Of a stretch of 64,000 bases of DNA, positions 49,529-63,250 are shown piece after piece; position 1 is the stretch's first letter; every line of letters starts with the position of its first letter. A program made the translations under genes and the position numbers. The notes below the pieces were generated by a model. It saw only the letters and a list, made by a program, of their open reading frames with translations. It ran no database searches and was not told the origin of the DNA. The stretch is taken from contig NZ_JANLCJ010000001.1 in NCBI RefSeq assembly GCF_024979295.1, forward strand, positions 310,001-374,000, read 5' to 3'. The DNA is from Herbiconiux daphne. GTDB lineage: Bacteria; Actinomycetota; Actinomycetes; Actinomycetales; Microbacteriaceae.

Positions 49529-50230
49529 TCAGCTGCTTCTGGGCGAGGAGGCACGGCGGCGGAAGAAGGACGGCCCTTGGTCGTAGCCGTGGCTGGTGAT
49601 GCCGTAGAACACTGGCAGGAGGAGGAAGATCACCGAAGCGACCAGCGGATGAATCAAGACGCCCGCCGCTCCCGCCGCGAGGTACAACACGACACCCACG
49701 AGCGCACGCGGGCGTTCGTTGGCGAAGTACGAATCGTGCACATGCTCCTTGGTGAGGTCGGGATGGCGGGCCAAGTAGGAGAAGAAGACGAGCCACGCCA
49801 GACAGAGCAAGGCCCCGACGAGGGCGTAGAGCGCGACAGCGACGCGTTGGTCGTCCGGGTTGCCGGTTCTGGCGGTGTTGGCGATCACCGCTGTCGGCCA
49901 CGGCACCAGCGCGAGCGTCGCCAGGATTCCGAGGTTCGCCCACTGGAGGCCGATGTCCATCTCGCGGATTCGGGTGAAAGCGGCCTTGTGATTCAGCCAG
50001 ATCACGGCGAGATACACGTACGAGGCCGCGTATGCGAGGTACGTCGGCCACTCGTCCAGAAGCCCGGCGAGCAGCCCGCCCGGCTCGGTGTCGGGCGGCC
50101 GCAGATCGAGAACGAGAAGGGTGATCACGATCGCAATGACGGCGTCGCTGAAGGCCATCGCGCGGCCAGGGTCCGCACGGCTGAAGTCGTCCGACCCGGC
50201 TCGCGTGCGGCCGTCTTCGCGTGGTTCCAC
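49529..50230 (-). CDS. TMEM175-family (DUF1211) potassium channel-like protein
   Basis: A 233-residue membrane protein with six helices. The first helix carries the family signature AMAFSDAVIAIVITLLVLDL (FSDxxxxIxxT), followed by YLAYAASYVYLAVIWLNHKA and ATLALVPWPTAVI. Bacterial TMEM175 proteins are tetrameric K+ channels of one repeat. GTG at 50230 is chosen because GGAGG lies about 8 bases upstream; GTG at 50239 is too close to that site. Confidence 0.88.
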   Translation of the reverse strand: MEPREDGRTRAGSDDFSRADPGRAMAFSDAVIAIVITLLVLDLRPPDTEPGGLLAGLLDEWPTYLAYAASYVYLAVIWLNHKAAFTRIREMDIGLQWANLGILATLALVPWPTAVIANTARTGNPDDQRVAVALYALVGALLCLAWLVFFSYLARHPDLTKEHVHDSYFANERPRALVGVVLYLAAGAAGVLIHPLVASVIFLLLPVFYGITSHGYDQGPSFFRRRASSPRSS

Positions 50231-50255
50231 CGGATCCACCCTCCTTGACGCTCTA

Positions 50256-51416
50256 CTATTTCTTCGCAGACGCCAGGTCGGGGTGCAGGACGACCTTGGT
50301 CCAGCCGGCGTCACGGTTGTCGAAGTGCTCGTAGGCATCCGGCGCGTCCTCGAGCGAGAGCTCGTGGCTGACGATCCAGGATGGCGTCGCCTTGCCGGCG
50401 ACGATCAGGTCGCGCAGCTGCCGGTTGTAGCGCTTCACGGGGCATTGGCCGCTGCCGAGCTTCTGCCCGCGGAACCAGAACTCACCGAAATCGAAGGCGA
50501 CCTCGCCATGCTTGGCCAACTCGTCCGCGGCTCCCGGATCCTGAGGGATGTAGACCCCCACGACGCCGATCTCCCCGGTGAAGCGTACGGATTTGACCAA
50601 CCGGTTCAAGGTCAGACTCGGGTCCTCATTCCCTTGTGGATCGTGAGCCTGGTAGCCGACGCACTCGCACCCGTTGTCAGCGCCCAACCCCATCGTCATG
50701 TCGTTGACCGCCTCCACCGGGTCGACCGCGGAGTCGTCGATCGGGATCGCTCCGATCTCCTCGATGAGCTTCAGGCGGTCGGGGTGCCGATCAACCACCA
50801 TGACCCTGCTCGCGCCCTTGATGATGGCCGAATACGCGGCCATGCAGCCCACGGGTCCGGCACCGTAGATGACGGTCTGGTCGCCCGGTTTGACGTGGGC
50901 GAGTTCGGTGGCGTGGTACCCGGTGGGGAAGATGTCGGCGAGCATCACGTAGTCCGCCTGCTTCTCCTCGGCATCCTCGCCGAGCCGGAGGCAATTGAAA
51001 TCGCCCCACGGCACACGCAGCAGGTCGGCCTGGCCGCCGGCCCAGGGCCCCATGTCGGCGAAGCCATATGCGGCGCCGGCCCACTCCGGCACCGGTTGGG
51101 CGGTCAGACAGTAGTTGGTGAGGCCGCGCTCACAGTTCTTGCAATGTCCGCACGCGACGTTGAACGGGATGACGACGTAGTCGCCGACCTTCACCTTGTC
51201 GACGCCGTCGCCGACCTCCACGACCTGGCCGAGATTCTCGTGACCGAACCAGCGGCCGGTTTCGAAGTCGGTTCGGCCCTCGTACATGTGCAGGTCTGAA
51301 CCGCAGATGTTCGTGGTCGTGATGCGCACGAGCACGTCCGTAGGACGCTCGATCCGCGCGTCCGGCACGTCGATGACACTGACACTGCGCGGGCCCTCGT
51401 AGACGACTGCTCTCAT
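50256..51416 (-). CDS. Glutathione-independent formaldehyde dehydrogenase-like enzyme
   Basis: A 386-residue zinc MDR enzyme of the FdhA/formaldehyde dismutase branch. Catalytic zinc: TTNICGSDLHMYEGRTDFE and FGHENLGQVVEVG; structural zinc: VACGHCKNCERGLTNYC; cofactor site VIYGAGPVGCMAAYSAIIKG. The inserted loop DPQGNEDPSLTLNRLVKSVR is typical of this branch. It oxidises formaldehyde or related aldehydes with NAD. ATG at 51416 has GGAGGAG 7 bases upstream. It is distinct from the two near-identical dehydrogenases in the window. Confidence 0.92.
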   Translation of the reverse strand: MRAVVYEGPRSVSVIDVPDARIERPTDVLVRITTTNICGSDLHMYEGRTDFETGRWFGHENLGQVVEVGDGVDKVKVGDYVVIPFNVACGHCKNCERGLTNYCLTAQPVPEWAGAAYGFADMGPWAGGQADLLRVPWGDFNCLRLGEDAEEKQADYVMLADIFPTGYHATELAHVKPGDQTVIYGAGPVGCMAAYSAIIKGASRVMVVDRHPDRLKLIEEIGAIPIDDSAVDPVEAVNDMTMGLGADNGCECVGYQAHDPQGNEDPSLTLNRLVKSVRFTGEIGVVGVYIPQDPGAADELAKHGEVAFDFGEFWFRGQKLGSGQCPVKRYNRQLRDLIVAGKATPSWIVSHELSLEDAPDAYEHFDNRDAGWTKVVLHPDLASAKK

Positions 51417-51598
51417 TTTTTTCTCCTCCTCGAGACGGAGGGCGGATTCTTCCGAGAGGCGCCCTCGGGTGATCGCCGTCATCATAGGCATCGGCTGCGC
51501 CGTGCTTGTAGGGGGTTCACAGGAGCGGTCAACAGGAGGAGAATCGACAGCCCGAAGCCCTACGACCTCGGAGTGACCAGCCACCTGGTGCGTGATGC

Positions 51599-51946
51599 CT
51601 ATCTCGAGTGAATCGCGCTGAAGTAGTCCTGGTCCGGAGTGCTGTGGGCGATCTTGCCATCCTCATCGGTGACGATCATCCCGGTCGAACTGTCGGCCGA
51701 GGCGCTGAGCGTTTCAAGCCAGATGCGGTTGATCGCCGGCACCCGGCCGCCGAGGAACTTGAAGTAGATCGGAATGCTCGGGGTGAGCCAGATCGACGCG
51801 CGGCCATCTCCGACGGCGGGGGAGTCTTTCCACGACATGAGAAAACAGTCACCGCGGTGAAACTTCTGGATGATGACGATCTGCACATGAGTGAGCACCC
51901 GGTCGTCGAAACCGACCCGCGTGCCGTCGTATGTGAGGTGGCCCAT
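51599..51946 (-). CDS. DUF7882-like small protein with extended tail
   Basis: A 115-residue family member: GHLTYDGTRVGFDDRVLTHV, IVIIQKFHRGDCFLMSWKDS, DGRASIWLTPSIPIYFKFLG, RVPAINRIWLETLSASADSS, plus a short acidic tail (EDGKIAHSTPDQD). More distant than the other three copies. It lies between the formaldehyde dehydrogenase and the STAND ATPase. The ATG at 51946 gives the conserved opening. Confidence 0.8.
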   Translation of the reverse strand: MGHLTYDGTRVGFDDRVLTHVQIVIIQKFHRGDCFLMSWKDSPAVGDGRASIWLTPSIPIYFKFLGGRVPAINRIWLETLSASADSSTGMIVTDEDGKIAHSTPDQDYFSAIHSR

Positions 51947-52018
51947 GAGTTCTCCCGGGACGGCTCGGACCGCAAATAAATCCCCCAGCAATGCCGCGGG
52001 TGCCCCAGACGCCTACCG

Positions 52019-53929
52019 TTAGTGTGCTCCTTCCGGGGCGCCGAAGTCCATCGTGCCCGGATCGCTCTCGCGGATCGTGTCCGCGATCGAACGACTCGTG
52101 CTGAGGACCTCCGGCGACTCGCGGCCATAGACCTGTCGTTCCGCGTCCACCAGTTCTTCGAGCAGTTCGATCGCGCTCCGGGGGTCGCCCCGTTGTCGTT
52201 GAGCGTGAGCGAACGTCCGGAGCAGATCGCGGTCGCGCTGATCGCTGAGGTCGAGTCGTCGGTGGGTATCGTCGCCCAGGCGCGCGATCGCCTCGTTCTC
52301 CTGGTGGAGATCGCTGAGAACGCCGACGAGGGCGCGACTCGCGTCGACGAATTCGCGGTCGTCGAGATCGGCCTGGTAAGCCAGCAGGAGACGGCTCGCT
52401 TGCGCGGCGCGATCCGCCGGAGCGTCGCCGTCGGCGATGAGGCGCTTTGCTTCGTCGATGAGTGCGGCACGCACCCGGATGCGCTGTGGCGCCTTGGCGA
52501 ACTCGTTGGCGGCGAGGTTCATCTGAGCCACATCGTGGAACTGCGAGAAGAAGTCGTCGACAGGGCGCACCCAGGCGCGCTCGATCGCGCTCCCGGCCAC
52601 GTGCCCTCCGAGCCGATCGTCGCCGAGGTGCGCGAACGCGGCATCCAGCATCACCCGATCCCAGGATCGACTGTCGGTGGCATCGGCGGAGACAATCGAG
52701 GGAATGGCCAGGGTCGCCAGCGTCAGCCGCTCCCGTTCGGGTTCGCCGAGCCGTTCCCATGCCGTCTTGTAGAGGTCGGCCACTTTGCCCGAGAGTTTTT
52801 CGAGGTCGACCGGGTCGATTTCGAGAACGTCTTCGTCGGGGTCGCCGTAGGTCTCGAGCACCAGTTCGAGAGCGAAGGGGTTCCGGTAGGTAGACAACAG
52901 GGTGTCGCGTGTATAAGGGCTGACCTGCTCGTAGTGCGAGCTCATGATCGAGGCGAGGTCGGCGGTCTCCAACGCCCGAAGTGACGCTTCTGGCGGGAAA
53001 GGCGACGGCAGGGGAGCCGTCTCTTCATCGACGCGAATCAGCCGCTCACCGGCCCCGCTCATCGCGCGCACGAGACCGGGGTTCGCGTCGATGACGCCGG
53101 GCCACCCGGTGGTGAGGATCATCACTGGGGCGTCGCGCCGAATCAGGCGCTCGAGGAGCTCGACGAGGAGGTCGTCGGCGTCGTGCACGTCTTCCACGAA
53201 GAGCACGACGGGAACCAGAGGAGCGATCTTGGTGAGAAACGACTCCACCTCGTCGACCTCGGAGGGCTGGTACACGATCGCCTCCGCGCTGCGGAGGTTC
53301 TTGCTGCGGGCCCGGGCGGCCTTGCTCTGCTCGACGCCTTTCCGAACCAGCCAGCTCATCGCCGAGAATCCCGGCAGCGCTCCGCCGACGAGCTCGGCGG
53401 CTTTCGTCAACCCGTAGTCGGCGACCGCGGTCACGCCGTCTTCGAGCACCTTCGCGCGGAGGGCCAGGAACGCGGGATGGGCGAACTTATCGACGAAGCC
53501 GGCCCGATACCACCAGGCGTTCTCGAGGTGGTCGACGTGCTTGCGCAGCACCGCGACATCCTGAAGCAGCGACTCGGTGGGGGTGCCGTTCCGCATGCCA
53601 CAGGAGATTCCCCACCACAGGTAGTCGGGCCGGCTCAACGGCACGTGCTCGAAGTCGGGCGGGTTGACGACTTTGCGACGCTCGGAGACCCTCGAGCGAT
53701 CGGCCGAGATCGACCGCGGCCAGTAGGCCGGCTCGGTCTGGCGCGTTCGGGCCAGCGCGGAGTAGAACTCGCGGGCGATGCGAGTCTTGCCCCACCCGGT
53801 CGGCGCCTCCAGCGAAACCCAGACGGAATGCTGGTCTCTGCGCGTCTGATCGTACGAGTCGAGCAGACCGGCCGCTATTCCTTGCCGGCCCGGGCCGACG
53901 AACTCTGCTTCGTGAGAATCGGATGCCAC
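52019..53929 (-). CDS. STAND-like P-loop ATPase with helical repeat C-terminus
   Basis: A 636-residue protein. Walker A is at residues 42-49 (APTGWGKT), Walker B near 240-250 (VPVVLFVEDVHDAD), followed by ILTTGWPGVIDANPG as a sensor-like strand. The second half is helical, with a TPR-like stretch at the end (RQRGDPRSAIELLEELVDAE). This is the layout of STAND/AAA+ signalling ATPases; no effector domain is fused. GTG at 53929. It lies just after the PucR-type gene in the same direction, so the two may be cotranscribed. The signal it senses is unknown. Confidence 0.83.
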   Translation of the reverse strand: MASDSHEAEFVGPGRQGIAAGLLDSYDQTRRDQHSVWVSLEAPTGWGKTRIAREFYSALARTRQTEPAYWPRSISADRSRVSERRKVVNPPDFEHVPLSRPDYLWWGISCGMRNGTPTESLLQDVAVLRKHVDHLENAWWYRAGFVDKFAHPAFLALRAKVLEDGVTAVADYGLTKAAELVGGALPGFSAMSWLVRKGVEQSKAARARSKNLRSAEAIVYQPSEVDEVESFLTKIAPLVPVVLFVEDVHDADDLLVELLERLIRRDAPVMILTTGWPGVIDANPGLVRAMSGAGERLIRVDEETAPLPSPFPPEASLRALETADLASIMSSHYEQVSPYTRDTLLSTYRNPFALELVLETYGDPDEDVLEIDPVDLEKLSGKVADLYKTAWERLGEPERERLTLATLAIPSIVSADATDSRSWDRVMLDAAFAHLGDDRLGGHVAGSAIERAWVRPVDDFFSQFHDVAQMNLAANEFAKAPQRIRVRAALIDEAKRLIADGDAPADRAAQASRLLLAYQADLDDREFVDASRALVGVLSDLHQENEAIARLGDDTHRRLDLSDQRDRDLLRTFAHAQRQRGDPRSAIELLEELVDAERQVYGRESPEVLSTSRSIADTIRESDPGTMDFGAPEGAH

Positions 53930-53968
53930 GTCACACTCTCTTCCTCTGCGCCTTCGAACGGGCGCGGC

Positions 53969-55624
53969 TCAGCGCAGGCCGTCACGCAGGGCCGCCCGGG
54001 CGCGCACGGCGATGTGGAGGTTGAGCCGGGAGTCCGGGTCGGCGAGGTCACGGCCGGTCAGGTCACGGATGCGCCCGAGCCGGTATCGCAGGGTGCTGCG
54101 GTGAATGATCAGCGCGCCTGCCGTGCGGTCGTAGTTGCCGCCGCAATCCAGATACACGCTGAGCGTGTGGACGAGCTCGGAATGATGATCCCGGTCGTGC
54201 TCGACCAGTGTGCCGAGCCACTCGTCGAGGTACCGGTTGAGCTCGAGCCCGTCATTCGAGGTGTCGAGGATGCGGAGCAGGCCGAGGTCGTCGTGGTTGG
54301 AAAGACCGTAGGGGCGGGACGACTCGACTCGGATCTTCAATGCTCTGCCGGCCTCGGCGAAGGAGCGCGGCAGATCGTCGGCGATGCAACATCCGCCCAC
54401 ACCGATCGTGCCCCGTTCGCTGAACAGCGCCGACGACAACCTCTCGTAGAGGCTTGAGAGGTCGGTGCGGTCGGCCACGATCGCGAGCACGGTGTCTGCT
54501 CGACGGGAGATGAGGGCGGGCACTCGCATCGCCGCCAGTTCGTGGCCGAGCGCCGTGCCGAGATCGAAGCCGTTGGGTGAGGGGTGCTGCCAGGACACGA
54601 GCACGGCGCGTTGCGGGCCACTGAGGTCGAAATGGAGCATCTCAGCACGGGCACCGGCGTCGATGACATCGGCGCCGGCGACGAGGTCGTCGGCGAGGTC
54701 ACGACCCAACCGGATCTCGACCTCCGCGACGCCTCGGTGGTGCACGAGCTCGACGGCGATCATCGCACTGGCGTGCTCGACCGCGAATCGATCGTCATCG
54801 GAGCGGTCGTCATCCGGATCCAAGATGCCGATCACGCCGACGGTCTCCTCGCCCGCGCGGATCTCGGTCGAACGCCATCCGGGCGTCAGAACGCCGGCAG
54901 GCGCCCGCAGGTTGGACGGCGCAGGCGAGCCGTCGACTCCGACGAAGGCGCGCTCGTTACCGAACGAATCCTGGAGTGCAACTGATCGGCGCGTGACGGC
55001 GCTCAATGCGGCGACGATCTGCGCCTCGCCGTTGCCCGTGCCCGCAGCAGCGACGAAGGAGTCGAGAATCAGCTGGTGGGTGTTGAGTCGCACGACCGTC
55101 GCCGCCAACGTGCGGTTCACGCCCTCCCTCGCCTCGCCGAGCTGCCGCAGCTCATCGACACGGTGACGCTCGCGGTCGATGAGCTCGGACGTGGCCAGCG
55201 CCGCGCCGGTCGGTTCGGCCAAGGCGCAGAGCAGGAACAGCGCCTGGGGCGACGGCTCGACCGTGGTCTGCAGCACCAAGGCGCCTTTGACCTTGCTGGT
55301 TCCCCGCAAGAACAGAGCGTATCGCCAGCCTCGGCCGGTCTTGAGTGCCCCGCTCGACCCGGCGCACGACTCCACGAGGAGGTCAAGGCGCCGGTTCGCC
55401 CTGCCCGAGTAACGGGCGAGCCGATCGCCCTCGGCGACGTACGCGGCTACAACGGTGCATCCGGCGATCGTCTTGGCCGCCGCGGATGTGAGACGCAGGG
55501 TGCGGCGGGTGGTGGGCCGCTCGAACATCGTCGAACCCACCCTGAAGAGGTCGTACAGGTCTGACCGTGCCTTGGCATCGAGGTCGGCTTGCGCGACTGG
55601 TTCCAGGTCGCTCAGTGCGCACAT
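53969..55624 (-). CDS. PucR/CdaR-type transcriptional regulator with GAF-like N-terminus
   Basis: A 551-residue regulator. A GAF-like sensory part spans ~40-290 (GVIGILDPDDDRSDDDRFAV near its end), a GGDEF-like/CdaR linker ~320-440, and the PucR C-terminal HTH is at 490-551 (TLSVYLDCGGNYDRTAGALI, HRSTLRYRLGRIRDLTGRDL). It is divergent from the hsp20-dnaK operon across a 160-base gap with a palindrome. No HspR gene or HAIR element is visible, so it is a candidate regulator of that operon. Confidence 0.9.
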   Translation of the reverse strand: MCALSDLEPVAQADLDAKARSDLYDLFRVGSTMFERPTTRRTLRLTSAAAKTIAGCTVVAAYVAEGDRLARYSGRANRRLDLLVESCAGSSGALKTGRGWRYALFLRGTSKVKGALVLQTTVEPSPQALFLLCALAEPTGAALATSELIDRERHRVDELRQLGEAREGVNRTLAATVVRLNTHQLILDSFVAAAGTGNGEAQIVAALSAVTRRSVALQDSFGNERAFVGVDGSPAPSNLRAPAGVLTPGWRSTEIRAGEETVGVIGILDPDDDRSDDDRFAVEHASAMIAVELVHHRGVAEVEIRLGRDLADDLVAGADVIDAGARAEMLHFDLSGPQRAVLVSWQHPSPNGFDLGTALGHELAAMRVPALISRRADTVLAIVADRTDLSSLYERLSSALFSERGTIGVGGCCIADDLPRSFAEAGRALKIRVESSRPYGLSNHDDLGLLRILDTSNDGLELNRYLDEWLGTLVEHDRDHHSELVHTLSVYLDCGGNYDRTAGALIIHRSTLRYRLGRIRDLTGRDLADPDSRLNLHIAVRARAALRDGLR

Positions 55625-55698
55625 GATGGTGAACTCCGCACCCCAAGGCTAGCCGCTTTCGAGTGGGCCCGACAGGGCGATGCCCGGCACTTCTTTGG

Positions 55699-55714
55699 CT
55701 TCGACGGGTCGAAG
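55699..55714. promoter_or_regulatory. 16-bp palindrome in the divergent chaperone promoter
   Basis: CTTCGAC (55699-55705), GG, GTCGAAG (55708-55714) is a perfect inverted repeat between the divergent PucR-type gene (start 55624) and hsp20 (start 55783). It is a candidate operator. Neither a CIRCE nor a HAIR element is seen in the same gap. Confidence 0.5.
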
Positions 55715-55782
55715 AGACGCCGCCGCCCTCGCGGCACACTCGGCTTCAGCGGGATCGTTCCCGCCGGAGCCAGGAGGATGTC

Positions 55783-56246
55783 ATGACGCTGATGGGATTC
55801 GACCGGATGAGCGATGTCGACCGGGCGGTCGAACAAGCGCTGGGCGCCAATCGGCGCACGCGCGCCGTGCCGCTCGAGGGCTATCGGCGCGGCGAACACT
55901 ATTTCGTGGTCGCGGATGTGCCGGGAACCGACCCCGCCGATGTGGATGTGCGCGTCGAACGCAATGTGGTCACCATCACCGTGCACCGCCGGCCCACCTT
56001 CGGACCCGACGACGTGCTGCTCATCGACGAGCGTCCGCGCGGTGAGTTCGTGCGCCAGCTCTTCTTGGGCGACAGCCTCGACAGCTCGAAGCTCTCGGCA
56101 GACTTCCGGAACGGCGTGCTCACGCTGCACGTTCCGGTCGACGAGTCGAGCAAGCCGAGGCGCGTCGACATCACTTCGGCGCCGAGCGACCGCGAAGGTC
56201 ATGCGGTCGCCGTCGGTACTGATGCGGAAGTGAAAGGGGATCTCTG

Positions 56247-56247
<1 letters not shown>
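55783..56247 (+). CDS. hsp20: Hsp20/alpha-crystallin small heat-shock protein
   Basis: A 154-residue small heat-shock protein. The alpha-crystallin domain runs ~35-130: [60 protein letters not shown], and the GVLTLHVPV closing strand (A-x-x-x-n-G-v-L motif). It holds unfolding proteins for DnaK and ClpB. ATG follows AGGAGG. Its stop overlaps the dnaK ATG (TGATG), so translation is coupled. Confidence 0.94.
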
Positions 56248-58121
<1,874 letters not shown>

Positions 58122-58132
58122 GAGAGCGTGAC

Positions 58133-58648
58133 ATGCACGACTCGGATGGCTCCGACACCGACACCGACTCTCACGGGGGTGTCACGGCGAGCCGGCCCGT
58201 TCCGCCCGATGATCAGGATCTGCGTCTGGCCGACCTCGAGGATCGTTGGCACCGCGCGGTCGCCGACCTCGACAACATGAGGAAGCGGGCGGCCCGAGAG
58301 ATCGAATTCGTGCGCGATGCCGAGCGTGCGCGCGCGGCATCCGTCTTCCTCCCCGTGGTCGACGGGCTCCAGGATGCGGTCACCTACGCCCGAGGGCAGC
58401 GCGCCGGCCTGGCCGAAGGAATGGAATCGATCCGGGAACAAGCGATCGCCGCCCTCGAACGCCTCGGCTACCCTCGGATCGACGAGGTCGGGGTGCCCTT
58501 CGATCCACGCATCCACGAGGTGGTGTCGGTGGTCGAACGGGGCGATCGGCCGCCGCGAACGGTCGTGGCCGTCGCCCGACTCGGATTCGGCACCCCGGAG
58601 CGCTTGTTGCGCGCCGCGGGCGTCATCGTCACTTCAGCCGAGGAGTGA
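58133..58648 (+). CDS. grpE: Nucleotide exchange factor GrpE
   Basis: A 171-residue GrpE: a polar N-terminus, a long coiled coil (LADLEDRWHRAVADLDNMRK, then RAAREIEFVRDAERARAASV) and the beta domain (EVGVPFDPRIHEVVSVVERG, TVVAVARLGFGTPERLLRAA). It stimulates ADP release from DnaK. It begins 11 bases after the dnaK stop with GAGAGCG as ribosome site. Confidence 0.94.
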   Translation: MHDSDGSDTDTDSHGGVTASRPVPPDDQDLRLADLEDRWHRAVADLDNMRKRAAREIEFVRDAERARAASVFLPVVDGLQDAVTYARGQRAGLAEGMESIREQAIAALERLGYPRIDEVGVPFDPRIHEVVSVVERGDRPPRTVVAVARLGFGTPERLLRAAGVIVTSAEE

Positions 58649-58652
58649 CGTC

Positions 58653-59597
58653 ATGGCGGCCGACGACTATTACCGACTGCTGGGTGTCTCGCGATCGGCC
58701 GATGCCAAGGAGATCCAGCGCGCCTACCGGAAACTGGCCCGCAAATATCACCCCGACGTCAACAAGGATGCCGGGGCCGAAGACCGGTTCAAGCAGATCA
58801 GCGAGGCCTACCACGTGCTGGCCGATCCGGATTCGCGCGCCCAGTACGACCGGTTCGGGCCGGAGTTCCGTCAGTACGCGGGAGCCGAGCGCGAGTACGC
58901 GTCACAGACGCGGGCCGGCGCGGCGGGCGGCGGCGGCGGCACCCGAGCGCGCCCGGGACCCTCGGGATTCACCTGGTCGAGCGCACAGGGCAGCACGGGG
59001 CCGGGCGGCGCATCCGTCGACTGGGGCGACCTCTTCGGCGACGTCTTCGGCTCGATGCGGGGGATCGACCACGAGGCCACCCTCGAGCTGACCGTCGAGG
59101 AGGCCTTCCGCGGGGGTGACCGCACGGTCGTCGTCTCCGGCCCGGACGGCGATCGGCAGACGTTCGACATCCAGATCCCGCCGGGAGTTCTCGACGGCCA
59201 ACGGATGCGGGTGGCCGGCGGCGGAGGCACGGGCAGACAGGACGGCGGGGCCGGAGACCTCATCGTGACCTTCCGGGTGCGGCCCGGTCACCGGATGCGC
59301 CTGGACGGGAAGAACATCGAGATGGACCTGCTGATCTCCCCCTGGGAAGCCGCGCTCGGGTCGAGCGTCTCGACCAGAGCGCCCGGGGGCCCGATCACCG
59401 TGCGGGTTCCGCCCGGCTCCTCCAGCGGACGCCGCCTGCGGCTGAAAGGTCAGGGCATGCCGCAATCCGGAGGAAAACCGGGCGATCTGTTCGCGAAGGT
59501 CAAGATCATGGTCCCGCCGCACCTCACCGACCGCGAACGCGAGCTCTTCGAACAACTCCGGCGCGACTCCGCCTACGATCCGAGGGCCGCATCATGA
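58653..59597 (+). CDS. dnaJ: DnaJ/CbpA-type J-domain chaperone
   Basis: A 314-residue J-protein. The J domain (1-70) contains [16 protein letters not shown] with the HPD tripeptide. A glycine-rich linker ([18 protein letters not shown]) follows, then the two C-terminal substrate domains ([40 protein letters not shown]). It has no central zinc finger, so it is a class II/CbpA-type member. It delivers substrates to DnaK and stimulates its ATPase. ATG follows GAGGAG; its end overlaps cbpM by 4 bases. Confidence 0.94.
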   Translation: MAADDYYRLLGVSRSADAKEIQRAYRKLARKYHPDVNKDAGAEDRFKQISEAYHVLADPDSRAQYDRFGPEFRQYAGAEREYASQTRAGAAGGGGGTRARPGPSGFTWSSAQGSTGPGGASVDWGDLFGDVFGSMRGIDHEATLELTVEEAFRGGDRTVVVSGPDGDRQTFDIQIPPGVLDGQRMRVAGGGGTGRQDGGAGDLIVTFRVRPGHRMRLDGKNIEMDLLISPWEAALGSSVSTRAPGGPITVRVPPGSSSGRRLRLKGQGMPQSGGKPGDLFAKVKIMVPPHLTDRERELFEQLRRDSAYDPRAAS

Positions 59598-59901
59598 GCT
59601 CTCCGCTGCTTCCGGCGCTTCCACCCCGCCTCGACGTCGGGATGGTCGCCGCCGCTTCCGGCACACACCCCGAGCTGGTGGAGCGCTTCGTCGAGCTCGG
59701 CCTCGTTCCCGCTCGGCGGGACAGCGCGGGCCGGTTGTGGTTCGAGCCGTCCGCGCCCGAACTGGTGCGGCGGATCGTGCGCCTGCACGCCGATCTGTCG
59801 CTCAACTACACCGCCGTCGCCCTCGTCATCGATCTGCTCGCCCGCATCGACGTGCTCGAAAGCCGGCGATGGGTGCTTCGTTCCGGAAAGGGGACTCCAC
59901 C

Positions 59902-59911
<10 letters not shown>
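59594..59911 (+). CDS. cbpM: CbpM/MerR-like J-protein modulator
   Basis: A 105-residue helical protein of the CbpM/HspR-related MerR-like type: [20 protein letters not shown] (HTH-like), [20 protein letters not shown] and [20 protein letters not shown] followed by [12 protein letters not shown]. CbpM binds the J domain of CbpA and tunes it. It is encoded directly after the CbpA-type gene by a 4-base overlap, and its own end overlaps clpB by 10 bases. A regulatory DNA-binding role cannot be excluded. Confidence 0.85.
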
Positions 59912-62540
<2,629 letters not shown>

Positions 62541-62544
<4 letters not shown>

Positions 62545-62990
62545 AACCCGCGAGCACGATCATCCGCTGCCCGCATTGCGGTCACAAGAACCGCGTGCTG
62601 GCGGCCGGCACGGGCCGCCCACGCTGCGGCAATTGCCACGAGGCACTCCCCTGGATCGTCGACGCCCTCGACGACACATTCGCCGAGGTGGCCGAGAAGG
62701 CCGATCCACCGGTGATCGTCGACATGTGGGCGAGCTGGTGCGGCCCGTGCCGCATGGTCAGCCCGGTGCTGGAACAATTGGCCACCGAGCGGGCGGGCGA
62801 GGTGAAACTCGTCAAAGTGGATGTCGATCGCGCTCCCGGGTTGTCGTCGCGCTTCGGCATTCAGGCCGTGCCGACACTGCTCGTGTTGCACGGAGGCGAG
62901 CTCATCGCCCGGCAGGCCGGCGCCGCCCCGGTCGCGGTGCTGCGCCGCTGGTTCGACGACGCGATGAAGAAGGAGGGCAGCGGCTCATGA
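62541..62990 (+). CDS. Thioredoxin with N-terminal zinc ribbon (TrxC-like)
   Basis: A 149-residue thioredoxin 2-type protein. N-terminal zinc ribbon: [13 protein letters not shown] and [13 protein letters not shown] (two CX2C pairs). Thioredoxin fold with active site [13 protein letters not shown] and the cis-Pro region [15 protein letters not shown]. It reduces disulphides and the ribbon may sense oxidative or heat stress. The ATG overlaps the clpB stop by 4 bases. Confidence 0.94.
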
Positions 62991-63250
62991 CCGCCCGCGC
63001 CGATCCACACCTCGCGTTTGTGCGCCCAGTGTCTCCCCGCACTCCCGGTGCCTGCGAAGACTGCCTGGCACTCGGCACGCCGTGGGTGCATCTTCGGTTG
63101 TGTCTGACCTGCGGCAAAGTCGGATGCTGCGACTCGTCGCCCATGAGACACGCGCGAGCCCACGCGCAGCACGACGGGCATCCCATCGTGCGCTCCCTCG
63201 AGCCCGGCGAGACCTGGCGCTGGTGCTACATCGATGAGGAATTCGCATGA
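62987..63250 (+). CDS. UBP-type zinc-finger protein
   Basis: An 87-residue ZnF-UBP domain protein: PGACEDCLALGTPWVHLRLC, then LTCGKVGCCDSSPMRHARAH and HAQHDGHPIVRSLEPGETWR. The Cys/His spacing matches the UBP finger, which in eukaryotes binds ubiquitin C-termini; the bacterial ligand is unknown. It overlaps both neighbours by 4 bases and is regularly found between thioredoxin and flavoprotein genes of this type. Confidence 0.9.
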   Translation: MTARADPHLAFVRPVSPRTPGACEDCLALGTPWVHLRLCLTCGKVGCCDSSPMRHARAHAQHDGHPIVRSLEPGETWRWCYIDEEFA